A stretch of DNA of 64,000 nt from Emydura subglobosa. Taxonomy: Eukaryota; Chordata; Testudines; Chelidae. Positions 11,101 through 23,100 of this stretch are shown in pieces. Numbering within the stretch: the stretch's first letter is position 1; every line of letters starts with the position of its first letter. The DNA lies in NCBI GenBank assembly GCA_007922225.1, contig ML679969.1, positions 2,393,236 through 2,457,235 of the forward strand. Direction: 5' to 3'. The notes below the pieces were generated by a model that was given only the letters and a program-made list of their open reading frames with translations, was not told where the DNA came from and did no database searches. A program made the translations under genes and the position numbers.

Positions 11101-14100
11101 CCAGCTTTGCACCTGATTTTCAGGGGTGCCGAGCACCCGTGGTTCTTGCTGACTTCATTTGGGGATGTAGGTGCTCAGCCATTGTGAAAAACCACTTGAG
11201 CAGGGTCGAAAGCTGTGTTCTCGAACCCCGAGGCACCTAAAAGCTGTGCTCATCCCGCAAATGGTGCCCTTCATTTCTCCAGGCCTCAGTTCCGACTGCC
11301 ATAACATATGGCTAATGATACTTTTCTACCGCACAGGGGTGTTGTGAGGATAAACGCATTAACGTCTGACGCTGTCAGTTACCATGGTCATGGGGGCCAT
11401 GTCGGTATCTAGACAGAGCAGTTGGGCCTGCACCAGAGATGGACAGCAGAATTAAGCGGTGCACTTGTCCCAGGCACTAGGGGGAATTTCATCCTTAGTG
11501 AAGAACCCATCGTTAGAAGGTGACCAAACCAACTGCCCAGTCCAAAGAGTCTGGAGTGTCAGTGCTGCCCTGTGTGTTATGAGCTGTCTAATGCCTTCAC
11601 TGCTCATGAACATTTTATTATCCAGCAGCTGCACCCTTTCGGTAATCTCCCTAATTTTAAATCGGAGATGAAGTCCCCGGCATCGCCGGCACAAAATAAA
11701 TCATGACAGGGCCAATAAGGGAGAAAAACTGCTGGGGGAAAAAAATCTGTGTCAGTAGAGGCATTAAAACACCTACTGTTCCTGGGTCCGTATATCACTG
11801 TCTGCCAGTGTGGTTGGTGATCAGGTCCTCCATGTTACACAGCACTCTAGAGATTTAATGGCGTGGCACTCAGGGAGAAATTCACCCCTTTGCACAGGGC
11901 CAATTCCAAGCATACGCATCGCTGAAGTCCCACTCAACTTCTCAAAATAGGGCTTGAGTGGGACATTTGTGAATTCCACCCACAGCAGGTGGTCACCTTG
12001 TGGGATTAGCTGCTGCAGAGGTCAGAGAGAGTCAAATACTGAGGGCTGGATAACTTATGATCATTAATAACCATCATGCTTTGCTGGCACCAAAAATACA
12101 TCAGCCTCATTCTTTAGAGTGTAAGAAAATCACTGCCGGGGTTAGGGAAGAATTCCTTTCCCACTCCCCCTCGGAGATCATTGATGAATTGGCCAGGTGC
12201 ATCGTGGGCTTTTCCCATTTCCCATTGATGCATCCTGAGGCAGGATGTCTAACTTGTTGGTCCAAATTACCTCACCCAGTGTTGCAAATCCTATCTTCTC
12301 TTTGGGAAAAACCCCCAGCACTTTAGATGCCTCTTTGGAAACCTAATAGATTTCTCCCATCTGACAAAATGATAGTACTTTGGACACATTTCAAATTTAA
12401 ATATAAGTGAATTCTATGCACCAGATCAACATTTTGTAGATCCCCTTCTCTGTAAAGGGACTCTAATTCTTTTGTCTTGTGCTGAAGCACAAAGAAAATA
12501 AATACATGCAATAAGATGCATCTGTAGGGGAAAAATACTTTGTTCAGAGAGAACGTCCAATTCAAAGTAATTATTCCACAGATAGAAATGCCTATCTGAT
12601 GACACAATGTTTCAGTTTTGGGTGACTGTCAGAATGACCTGACTCTGGGGTTGTGTACCAATATAGGGCTCTGCACCTTTCACTGAGGGTCAGTACCTTT
12701 AACCACATTTTACAGCTGGGGAAACTGAGGCACAGAGCAGATAAGTGATTAGGTCACACATTGAGTAAACAGTAGGGTGGGGAATGCAGGTACGTAGTAA
12801 CTTACCCTTGAACATGGTGGCTTCTCCTTGGCCCTCCTTCTGCTTCTCTCGGAAGAGTTTGTAGCAGGCAGACGTGCTGGCCATGAGCATCCGGAATTGC
12901 TGGGAGAAAGGTGGGGAGTAAGGGACTAGCGAAGAGGAAAGCACTAAACAACTATCATCAGGAGCAGCCATAGCAATTTACATCTCAGTGACAAACACAC
13001 TGTCTGTGCACCACACTGAACACGAGCTCCTTCTGGTCAAAGGAGCTAATGGCAAATTGCTCACTGCTTCCACAGCGAAGCCCTCCCTATTGCATCTCAT
13101 CAAGATATGGAAACACACCGCCAGCTAGTGCAGTTTCTTGGCTCCTCCCAGGCTATGAAGCACCCATGGCTTTTCAGTGTCCATTTCACCCTAGAGGCTT
13201 ACTCACTGTGGAATCGTTAACACGGGTTACAAAGCTCTGAAGAGTAACCTGTAAAAGACCAGCTGTGCTGGATCTCCTGAAGGCCAACGTGCTGCTTCTG
13301 CCAAAACATGAACTAAGGTTGCATAAGGAGGTGTTTGTTACAGCCGTGGTGGCAAAGAGGACTGAATTGTCCATTATAACGGCTGTGCAATGACTCCTGC
13401 AGCAAGGTAAATTCAGTTAACCCGCTCCAGCGGGGCACACACTTCACAGGCAAAGGAATTGAATACATTTATGGATGCAAACATTTCTGGCAATTTATTT
13501 TTGGCCTGATTTTTTTTTTTTTTTTTTTGTACGTCAGTGGTCTAGTTCTTTGGATGGCACCGGAGTCAAAATATTCTCTTACTGAGCTGCATCCTGAGAG
13601 GTGCAGAGCAGCTGCAACACCAGCTGAAACCAGCTGGTCCACAGGAAATGATCAATTAATCCTATGCCACTTTAAACTTCCTATGTCTCCCACATTGTAG
13701 ATCTCTCTCGTTCATTCAGAAATTAGTGGGTTGAGTTTTCTTCTGCATCTGTCTTATACGGTGCCCATCACTTTGACAGCTAAGTGCCACACAGACAGAA
13801 CAATGGCTGGGTCGATCCAAGGAACCTAGAGAACAAAAGCCTTAAGTTTTGCAAGCATAGCTATGTCGGCTAGGAATATGGGGGGAAAAAAAATGATTCC
13901 TCTTAGCTGACCCAGCTATGCCGGCAAAACTCCTACTGATGTCTTACAGCGTGTCTCCCCTTGAGGTCTCTGCCTGCCTAACTGTACTGACATGGGCTCT
14001 GGAGAGTAGACATGGCCTTAGACACTCAACTCTGACTGAATTCCTGTAGGTGCTTTTGAAAACATCAACCCATGCCACTAAGAGCAAATAGATCCACCAA

Positions 14101-17100
14101 CTGCGTTCTCCCCCGCCCTGAGACAATAGGGACAGTTTTCCCTTTCAGTTTTATTTTTCAAAGACGGGGGCAAACATTTTCCCCAAAGAGCTTGGTACAT
14201 TTCCAATGAAAACTCAGCAGGGCCTTGATGCTTGGACCTTCACTTGTAACCTTCGAAAAACTGCCACCTGGTAGGTCACCTTTTTGTCATGGAAGGGCAC
14301 AAATGTCACAAATTCATCCACATGGCCCACGGTCAGCCAGTCAGAGTAGAGCTCCACCGGTGATTGGACTTGCTGAGCGTAGAGGAAGTCTCTCACCACT
14401 TTGGTCATCCTCCTCCCAGCAGATCTAGTGGTGGATTGTCCAAAGAAGGGGGAAAAAAAGAAAACATATTTCAGAATTGAGACAAAGTGATGATGACGAT
14501 GGTTTGGAGAAAAGAGCCATGTAGCCAAAAACGTGACTGCCCCTTCATTCCCCATCCGGCCCAGCAGAGAGAAAGATTGTGATTGAAACCTGAATCCAAA
14601 TTGCAAACCAGGTTTTCCAAACACCCCTTCATAGATTCATGGATTACAAGGCCAGGAGGGACCATTGTGATCATCCAATGTGGGACCTGTGTAAACCAGG
14701 CTATAGGACTTCCCTGAATTAATTTGTGTTTGAACTAGAGCAGATTTATTAGAAAAACTTCCAATCTTGGGTTCAAAAATGTCAGTGAAGGAAAATTATA
14801 ATGGGCCAAACCAAGCCCCCGAATCTGTTGATGAGGTGTCAACAACTACAGCTCACCCTGCAAGACAGATCTAGAACTACTTGGCTCTAGAGCAAGACAG
14901 ATCTAGAACTACGCGTGTTTACAAACACATGGGCCATATACCCAGCTGTGTGGAGACAGATAGGCGGTTAGCAGAGAAGAGTGATATCTTTACGTCCCCC
15001 CGATCGCTGTGAAACACGCCGGCTTCCTAACTCTCTCTTACGTGGGGAAGCTGCTTCCAATGAGGATCCTTCCCAAGGGATATTCCTTCCCGTTGACAGT
15101 CACTGGAGGGCTGACTTCAAGGTTGCCGAAGGAGTCGAGACTGGTGACAACCTCAAAGAGAGGCTCCTTGGTCACGTAGCCAAAGTCTGGGCCCTGTGAA
15201 TGCAGAAGTCAGCACAAATGTTTACAGTGAATTCTCCTTCCTTGCTCCAACCCCATGTGGTCTTTACCAGACACACCCATTGCTCCTGAAGTTCCTCAGC
15301 ACGCCATAGAGGAATAAAATTAGTGTGCAAAGACTGCCATGTAATTAGAGCAGTGGGTATCGGCTGGACTAATGATGCGCTCTGGACTAAGGGTGGAGCA
15401 GCCCCCTTGGACGTACTCTGTCTTTGGCATATGAAACTCACACAGTGCCCATAGATACAAGGGCCTAACTGATTCCCTTCCAGCCCGAAGGTTTGATTGT
15501 GTCTGACATTGCATGGACACATGGTGAAGGTTCAGGAGAAGGGGGTTAAATGGAAGGGACCCCTCTTCTCTCCATGCGATGCCCTCACTCTTCTCTGCAC
15601 TGGTCAGCAGATCTGTCTAGGCATGGAAGGAAGTGCAAGCTTCCCAGTCCTAAGGTGGTGGAGTTGCCTCTGTAGCCTATCTTCCCTGGGAGCTCCCAGG
15701 TGGAAATCTGGCTGAGTCTTCAGAGCCTCACACTGCAGTGTGTCCCCTTGATGTCCCTTCCAGTGCAGGCCGTGACCCTGAGTTTCCATAAGTGTTGGTG
15801 ACACTCTCAGATGAACTAGAACATCAAAGCAGAGGAAGCGGAAGATATTGGGGGTAAAGGCTCAGGAACTCCTCTGCATCTGTCTCTTTTTTGGTCCAAT
15901 TCCAGACACGTGGCATGGGGTGGTCTGCCACCAGATTGGCTCTCCATATTATACATGTGGTTGTGATCTCCTTTACTGACTATACAAATCAATTGTAGCT
16001 CACAGAGAAATGAAGGGAACATTGGTATGCACTATGCCCCATTAGACCACCTTCCTTCCCATTCCAAAAGGTTCTACTCTGCTTGTTTGACAGATGCTTT
16101 GATGTTTGCAGGCTCACGTCTCCCCACCCACAGCGCAATTATCGGAAGATCATTTTCTGAACTACAAACCCTTTGCTGGGTGAATGAGTAGGTAGGAGGG
16201 TAAGTGGCAGCTGGAACAGCTTACAATAAAACGTCAGACATGCAAAAAAGGGGGGAAAAAGTCCTCCTGCTCAATTCAACACTGCTCCAACGTCCAGAGG
16301 GTAAAAATATCAAGAGCAAAATAATTCCTTGGGCAAGAGCCAGATGCACAAGAACATTTGTCATAACATTAGCAGAGGGATTAAGTTATTAACCACAGGA
16401 TGAAAACCTGTGAACCAGCAGTTCTTAATAATAGCTGACAAATGTTAGTGGCACCATGTGGTCACTAACGATGAAATTCACCCCTGTGCAGAGAGTCATG
16501 CCAAAGTCTATGCCCAACTTAAGTCCTATTTTGGGGGCTTACTGTAAGTGGGACTTAAGTGTTCTTGGGGTGACGCTCTGCAGGGCGTTGAATCTCACCC
16601 TATCTGTACTGACCGCAATAATTCGCTGACCTTTTGGGTCAACGCATCAGGGAAACACTGCAGTACTGAAAAGGAAAATAAATGCTAACAGTGCAGCTAA
16701 AACCATTCACTGCTGCTCCAGAGGCATGGTAAGAATGTAGGGTAAGTGGTTTACAAAAGACAGCGCAAGAAGTCATTGATATAGATACGCACTGCTTCCA
16801 CACATTTCAGTCGGCGTCAGTGTGACGTGTGAGTAGCAATCTGACTTGCAACTTTATGGTTTAAATTCCAGCTAGGGAAAGGGAAAAGCTGCCCACTAAA
16901 AAGGCATCTCGTGTATAAAGAAGTTACATTTTCCCTTGCCAATGCACTATAGTGTAGTGTTGCAGAATTTGCAGACAGCTATGGAAATACGGGCTGCAAC
17001 TCCATGGTAGTACTTCATTGACTTCAGCTTAATTGTGCCAGGGATAAATTTGGGCCAATTAGTTTAGCGCAGCTAGGTCCCAGGGGGACTGATTCACCAC

Positions 17101-20100
17101 TACCTTGCATCTTGTGTAGACGTTTACACCTGTGCAAATGAGTGCAAAAGGCTGCCAATACAGAATTCTAAACTCACATTAAAGCAGGAGTAGTGCTCTG
17201 CATTCACTAACGATTTAGCAAGGCAGAAGGCATTGAGGAATCAGGTCCTAGGACTCCACAAGCTGATCTTCCTTGGACAACTGGGGTGACTAAATTACAA
17301 AGCAAAGCTGACGTCCACAGGCTAATGTGGTTTAGACATTTGATTCAGCTAAACAACTCAAGCCCAGCCCAGAGAAAGACTGGCAAACTTGGGGTCAGAA
17401 AGGCAGAAGCAGAATGTGAGCCAGAGAAAGGAAAAGAACACATGCCAGCCAGCTCAAATAGGTCTTCCACCAGTGAAGGCAAGACCATGATAAATGAGAT
17501 TCTTCTGAGACCATTCAGAGATGTGATCAAATCCACCTCATCAGGTTACTGGAAGGCATAGAGAAGGGCATCATGGAAGATTTCTTCCAGGAGATATTTT
17601 GAGGGCTGAGCCAAGAGACATCGGGCTCAAGGCTCTACAGCAGGTGACAATGTGATGTCTTTGTTTGACAACAGGAAAGAACTGAACGCCCTCAACTAAT
17701 ATGAAGATAGGACTCTTCCATTTTTCCATGATGTGAAGCTCAGGACAACGAAAGACTCAAAGAGGCCACTTGGATGAAGTCAAATAGCCCCCCCAGTCTT
17801 TTCAGTGGATTTGAGAACTGCTCAAAAGATTAATAGTTACTGTTGGGTTTCCTCACATGTAAATAATCTGAATCCATATTTGAATTAACCCAGATTTCTC
17901 CAGAACTATTCTCTTTAGACAATCTCGCATGACAGCAATTTTTTCCCAGTAAGTGGATTTGCTCCTATCATGCTTAACCATCAACGGGAGCGGTCCTGTG
18001 TGCGCTGGCAGACCCAAAGTGTTATCTTGTGACTCTGCAGTATGAGAACTGCAAAATCCAGCATAGCTCGGGGTGAGGTGATACACTTGATGTGGAAGGC
18101 ACATAATTGTAGCTCTGGGCCATGTACACTTGGCATCATGTATTCTCTGTCGTTCGGGTGGGGGAAATAAGGTTCAATAAATACATTGCAACAACAACAA
18201 CAAAGATTTGAAAGCACCTAATTAGAAACTGGAGGTTCATTGTTATCAAGAAACCATTTGTTTTGGCAGCTGTGAACTTCCAACTTCTAATTCCCACTCA
18301 GCTTGCTGTGTGGCCTTGGGCAAGTCTCTGAGTCACTCTGTGCCCCCGTGTTCCCATTTGTAAACCCGGGATTATAGTGACATACCTCAAAAGGGCAAAG
18401 AGAGAACTCGTCAAGCGAGAGAACTTGTCAATGTGAAGCATCAGTTTAAAGTTCTTTCCCCTATTTGCTTGAACGGAAGGATTCAATTCAGAGGCAAATT
18501 AATTAGAGCAAAGGCACAGTAGTAGCCAGGCCCAGATCTTAAATCAGCAGGAGTGTGGCACTGTGACCCGCTGTACCTCAAAGTAACACCCTGTACCTCC
18601 ACAGTCACCATTAGTATGTGGGTATGAAATATTTTGTACAAAGTATGCCATGTGAGGTATCACTGGACCAGGACAGATTTAGCGGAGAGGATGGGGCATC
18701 TCTTCACTAAGCTATGATCTATGAATAAAAACCTCAGCAACAAGGAAGTGGACAGACAGGGATGGTAATCTCTCTCAGTCACATGCACAGCAAATAAATG
18801 GCATTAAAAACTCATCTTGCAGCCATTTGTTCCAAAGCCTCCCTGCCAGCCTTCATGGATTCTCCTTCAACTGTTTCCTCTATTTCTTTGACATAATAAA
18901 TAATGCGGCCACATTCTCTGTTATGCTTTGAGGAGCCCAGTGAAATGAGTGCGGCTGCACCGTCAAAGTGCAGAGGAGAATGTGGCTCTTGGTGATTGGC
19001 AGAACTGTTTGAAACGTTTTAGACTGAATCCGTTTTCCATTGGGAAAAGCTGGTTCAGCCAAATCAAAATGTTTCATGGGAATGTGTCCGTTTCAATGAC
19101 GTTTCCGAAGGAACATTTTTGAAACAATTCAAAATTGAAATGGAGTGTTTTATTCTGACTTTCTTGTTTCAGTTCACTTTGACTTTTATATGATAAAATA
19201 TTAATGGTAATATATTATATTTACAAAATTATATTTAATATTGCATATATTTAAGACGGTATGCATTTAATATAACAAAATAAATTGAATCCCAGAATCT
19301 AACTGTCAATACAGATTTAGTATAAACAGCTATTTAGGATTGAGGCTTGGAAAACAATCAGACAGGTTTCCTGGTCACAGAAAAAGCAGAAAATGTTGAC
19401 ACCACATGAGTTACCCTTATAGAATTATGTTCTTTTGCACTGGGAAACTGAGTTGGGAGCAGCCTTTGGATAAAAGGTTTCAACAGATCTTAAACCCAGA
19501 ACTGGGTCAGGCATGAGATTCCTGTTTGTAGAGATATAGCACAATACAACACCAGATTGTGGGGGAAATCACAAAGTGCTTACACAGGGCCCAATCCTGC
19601 TTTAGGATCCATGGACACAGACTTCTGAAGTCCATGGGACTCTAGGCTAGGCAGAGCCGAGTCCTCACTCAAGCAAATTATTCCTGTAGTCTTCAAAGGG
19701 AGTTTGCCTGTATAGGGGCCCTCAGGATTTGGCTGCTATTCTTTTGTAACCTGGCCTGGAAGATGCTCACTGATAACCACAAGCCTCTCCTTCTGCCAGG
19801 AGACAATACAAGAGATAGCGAATGTGTTTGCAAACCAGAAAGGCTGCTCTTACCAGAATTTCTTTGATGGGAAAGTCTTTCAGACCCTCATTTCTGGGGG
19901 AGTCCAGAACCACAGGGAAGCGTTTGTGTGGAGCATGTATGTAGCCAAACTCGATTTCATCCTGTCCAAGTGAGAAAAACCATCTATCACGTACCGGCAG
20001 ATGGAGAAGCATTTCCCTGCTCTAGTAACACACTCACACTCAGCTAGGGTGACCACCTTTTCATAAGGCAAAAGTGGGACACATGCAGAAGCCCCCGCCA

Positions 20101-23100
20101 TGGCCCTGCCTCAGCTCCTCCTCTTCCCCAAAGCTCTACCTCCTGCCCCCCATCCTCCTTGAAGCCAAGCCTCCACCTCTTGCTTCTCCTCTTCCCCCGA
20201 GGCCCTGCCCCCCGGTAGCCAGGCTATGGTAAGAGCCACTCAGGGAGTCTGGGTTGCTGTGGGGAGCCTTAGAGTCCCCGACCCTCCACCTGCCCTGGAT
20301 GAGGGGACGGGGTACCCAAGGGCAGTTCCCAGCCCATGTCCTTGCCCCCTAGGGCAGGGGTGTCAAACCCATTTGCTATGGTGGGCCAGATTTGAATTAA
20401 ATGTACTTCAAGGGGGCCACACATCCCATAAATCAAAATGCTAGGCACAACCATTTCTATGTATTTTATTTGCTAGGTATCAGTGATATAAAAACTGCAG
20501 TAAATTCACTTCTACAACTACTGCTATTCTACGAGTAAAAGACTCGACCAATGATTAAGAATTCTATTACTGCGCGATGCTCCAAGACCACACTGTCCCT
20601 CCCCCGCCTTTCGGAGCGCTGTGTCTCGTGCACACAGCGCTCCACGCGCTGCCGCCAGAGTACACAGATCTCGCAGCAGCATGCGACGCCGCCAGAGAGT
20701 ACAACATTGCGAGATGGCGTGCCAGTGGCCAGACCAAAAAGGTTGGCGGGCCGTATCTGGCTCGTGGGCCGGATGTTTGATACCCCTGCCCTAGGGCGTG
20801 CAGCCCAGGCAGATGGAGGGACTCTGGGACTCCCCGCAGTAGCCTGGGCTTTCTGCCCCGGCCCTCCCATGGGAAGAAACTGGCCTGTCCTGCTTTGGGC
20901 AGGCATGGAACAGCACCACAGGGAATCGGGGACAAATGCTGTCCCAGAGTCATTCAGTGCTGGACCAGGACTCGAACTCAGGACCATCTCGCCCAATTGG
21001 GGATGGGTGGTCACCCTATACTCAGCACTGACTGAGGCCCAGATCCTCAAAGACATTTGGGCACTTAACGTCCCCTGATTTCAGTAGGAATTGGGCACCT
21101 AGCTACATTGGAGGCTCTGGGCCTGAAAGCCTTTCATCTAAGCTCCTGTTGGCTAGTTTTGTCTCCATGTCACAGATGGATGAGGAGAGGGACACAGAAA
21201 AGGGAAAAGTTACATTTCCACAAGCGTCCGCTCATTTCGGGGGCCTCCACCCGTTGAGACAGCTAGTGTCTGATTATCAGAAGTGGAACACCCCCAGCTC
21301 CAGCCAGTGGTTTTGTGCACGACTTCCTCCCCGCTTGGACAGAGTCCCTCAATCGAGCCCTGCAGTGCCCCAAACAGATCTGCCAGCAAAAGGGTTCAGA
21401 GCCTCCCCTCTTCTATCCCCGGAGTGCCCTACCCAAAGCAGTGATGAGCCTTGTAAGCTCTCTGGGGCAGGGACCATCTTTGTGTTTGGTGTTTGTACAG
21501 CACCTAGCACAACGGGACCCTGTCCATGACTGAGGCTCCTACAGGCTACAATAATGCAAATAAAGAACTTTCATCATCATCATGCGAAGTTTTGTAGTTT
21601 ATACGATTCAGTCCGTGGTGAGCAGGTCCTTTAAAGGGTTGGGGCTCAGCTGCAACCATGCCAGGCTTTGCTCAGGTGCCCAGGTGACTGGCATGAGTTT
21701 AGGGGATCACATGACAAGGATGTCATGCTGCTGGGAGGTATAAGGGAAGCTTGCATTTAGGAAGGGGAGCGAGGCCAGGGAGAGGCGGAGGCTGCTGGGA
21801 AGAGGGCAGATGAGAACTCTCTGGAGCTCCCAGGCTGAAGGAGAGAGACCTGCAAGGAGCAGGAATCTGCTGGATGAGAAGCCCCAGCTAGGAGGGCCGC
21901 AAAGGACTGAGTCTGGAGGGAGGGTTGTAAGACGGGGAAACTGAGGCAGTGTCTGAAGCCAGACTGGGCAAGCCTTGCTATGCAGACTAACACAAAACAA
22001 CCCCATTTAACGACGTCTTGTGGCTGGCAGGTTTTAATGCTGGAGTTGTTGAATGAAGGAACGAAAGGAAAAGTCTTTGTATTGGCTGGCATCTCCCTAG
22101 CCACTTCACCTGCATCCAGCGGTCTCCACGATTCATATAACCAAAGCAGACCTTCAGGTTGCAATTTGCTTTGCTCACTAAACTCTTCACCTCCTTCAGG
22201 AAGAGATAATTATCCTTCACACTGAGAAGACAAAGGGACAGGGGAAGACATTGAAAGAGGAGGCGGGGGAAAAAGCTCCCAGAAAGGAGAGGGGGACAGA
22301 AATTTACATTCCTTTTCCACGGCCTCGAAAGGAATTTGTCCTTGGCAAAGATAGCCTTCCAAACGCGTACTGGGATGGGGCCTGGACGCTGGGAATGAAA
22401 GACTGCCGTGGGAAGGCTGCAGAGGTGATGGGCATGGATCTGCGCACAGCTGTGAGGCCAGGCAGCATATTGCCAAGCTGGGTTCTGACGGGTGGGTTTA
22501 GATTTTTGGGCTGGGAACTGGGATGATCTAAAGCGGGGGTCTCAAACTCTTTTTGCTAGGACCCCCTTTGAAAATATTTCCGGCTGTGATGACCCCCCCC
22601 CCCCAAACAATTGATGAACCCACCTCCCATGCCATACCACCCTTAATGGCATGTGTGGGGGCTGACAGCTCACAACTCCCCCCCATAATAACCTCCTGTC
22701 CCCCAGTTTGAGAACCCCTGATCTAAAGGATTAGAACACACCCCTTACAGTGATCGATTCAAAGAGCTCAATCTATTTAGCATAACAAAGAGAAGGTTAA
22801 GGGGTGACTTGATCACAGTCTATGAGGGTCTACGTGGGGAACACACATTTAATAATGGACTCTTCGATCTTGCAGAGAAAGGTCTAACACAATCCAATGG
22901 CTGGAAGCTGAAGCTAAACAAATTCAGACTGAAAATAAGGCGTACATTTTTAACATCAATAGTAATTAACCATTGGAACAACTTATCAAATGTCATGGTG
23001 AATTCTCCCTCTCTGAAAAATTTTAAATCAAGATTGGATGTTTTTCTAAAAGATCTGTTCTAGGAATTTTGGGAGTGATGTTCTATTGCCTGTGTTATAC

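Larger units (their letters stand above)
10541..12805. other. PADI2: PADI2 intron 13
   Basis: It contains a GTCTACAC-family repeat at about 10870-11060, a MIR-like piece at about 11280-11365 (CCTCAGTTCC ... TTGTGAGGATAAACGC), a short palindromic element at 11868-11985 and part of an antisense MIR-like element at 12679-12789. No exon was seen. Confidence 0.7.
15194..19853. other. PADI2: PADI2 intron 10
   Basis: At 4.7 kb it holds a palindromic MITE-like element (16471-16600), a (CAA)n tract at about 18187-18203, a MIR relic (18300-18400), a diverged GAAA/TTTC-rich repeat (about 19060-19190) and an extremely AT-rich stretch (about 19185-19300). No exon was recognised. Confidence 0.7.
19962..22109. 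other. PADI2: PADI2 intron 9, with a nested pair of DNA transposons
   Basis: Nearly half of this intron is the nested hAT-like insertion (20045-21018). A repeat-family tail lies at about 21455-21575. No exon was recognised. Confidence 0.8.

Noticed and set aside
20551..21078. 175-codon open frame across the nested DNA elements
   Set aside because: It spans the junction of two transposons, so it cannot be an ancestral gene, and it shows no transposase motifs.
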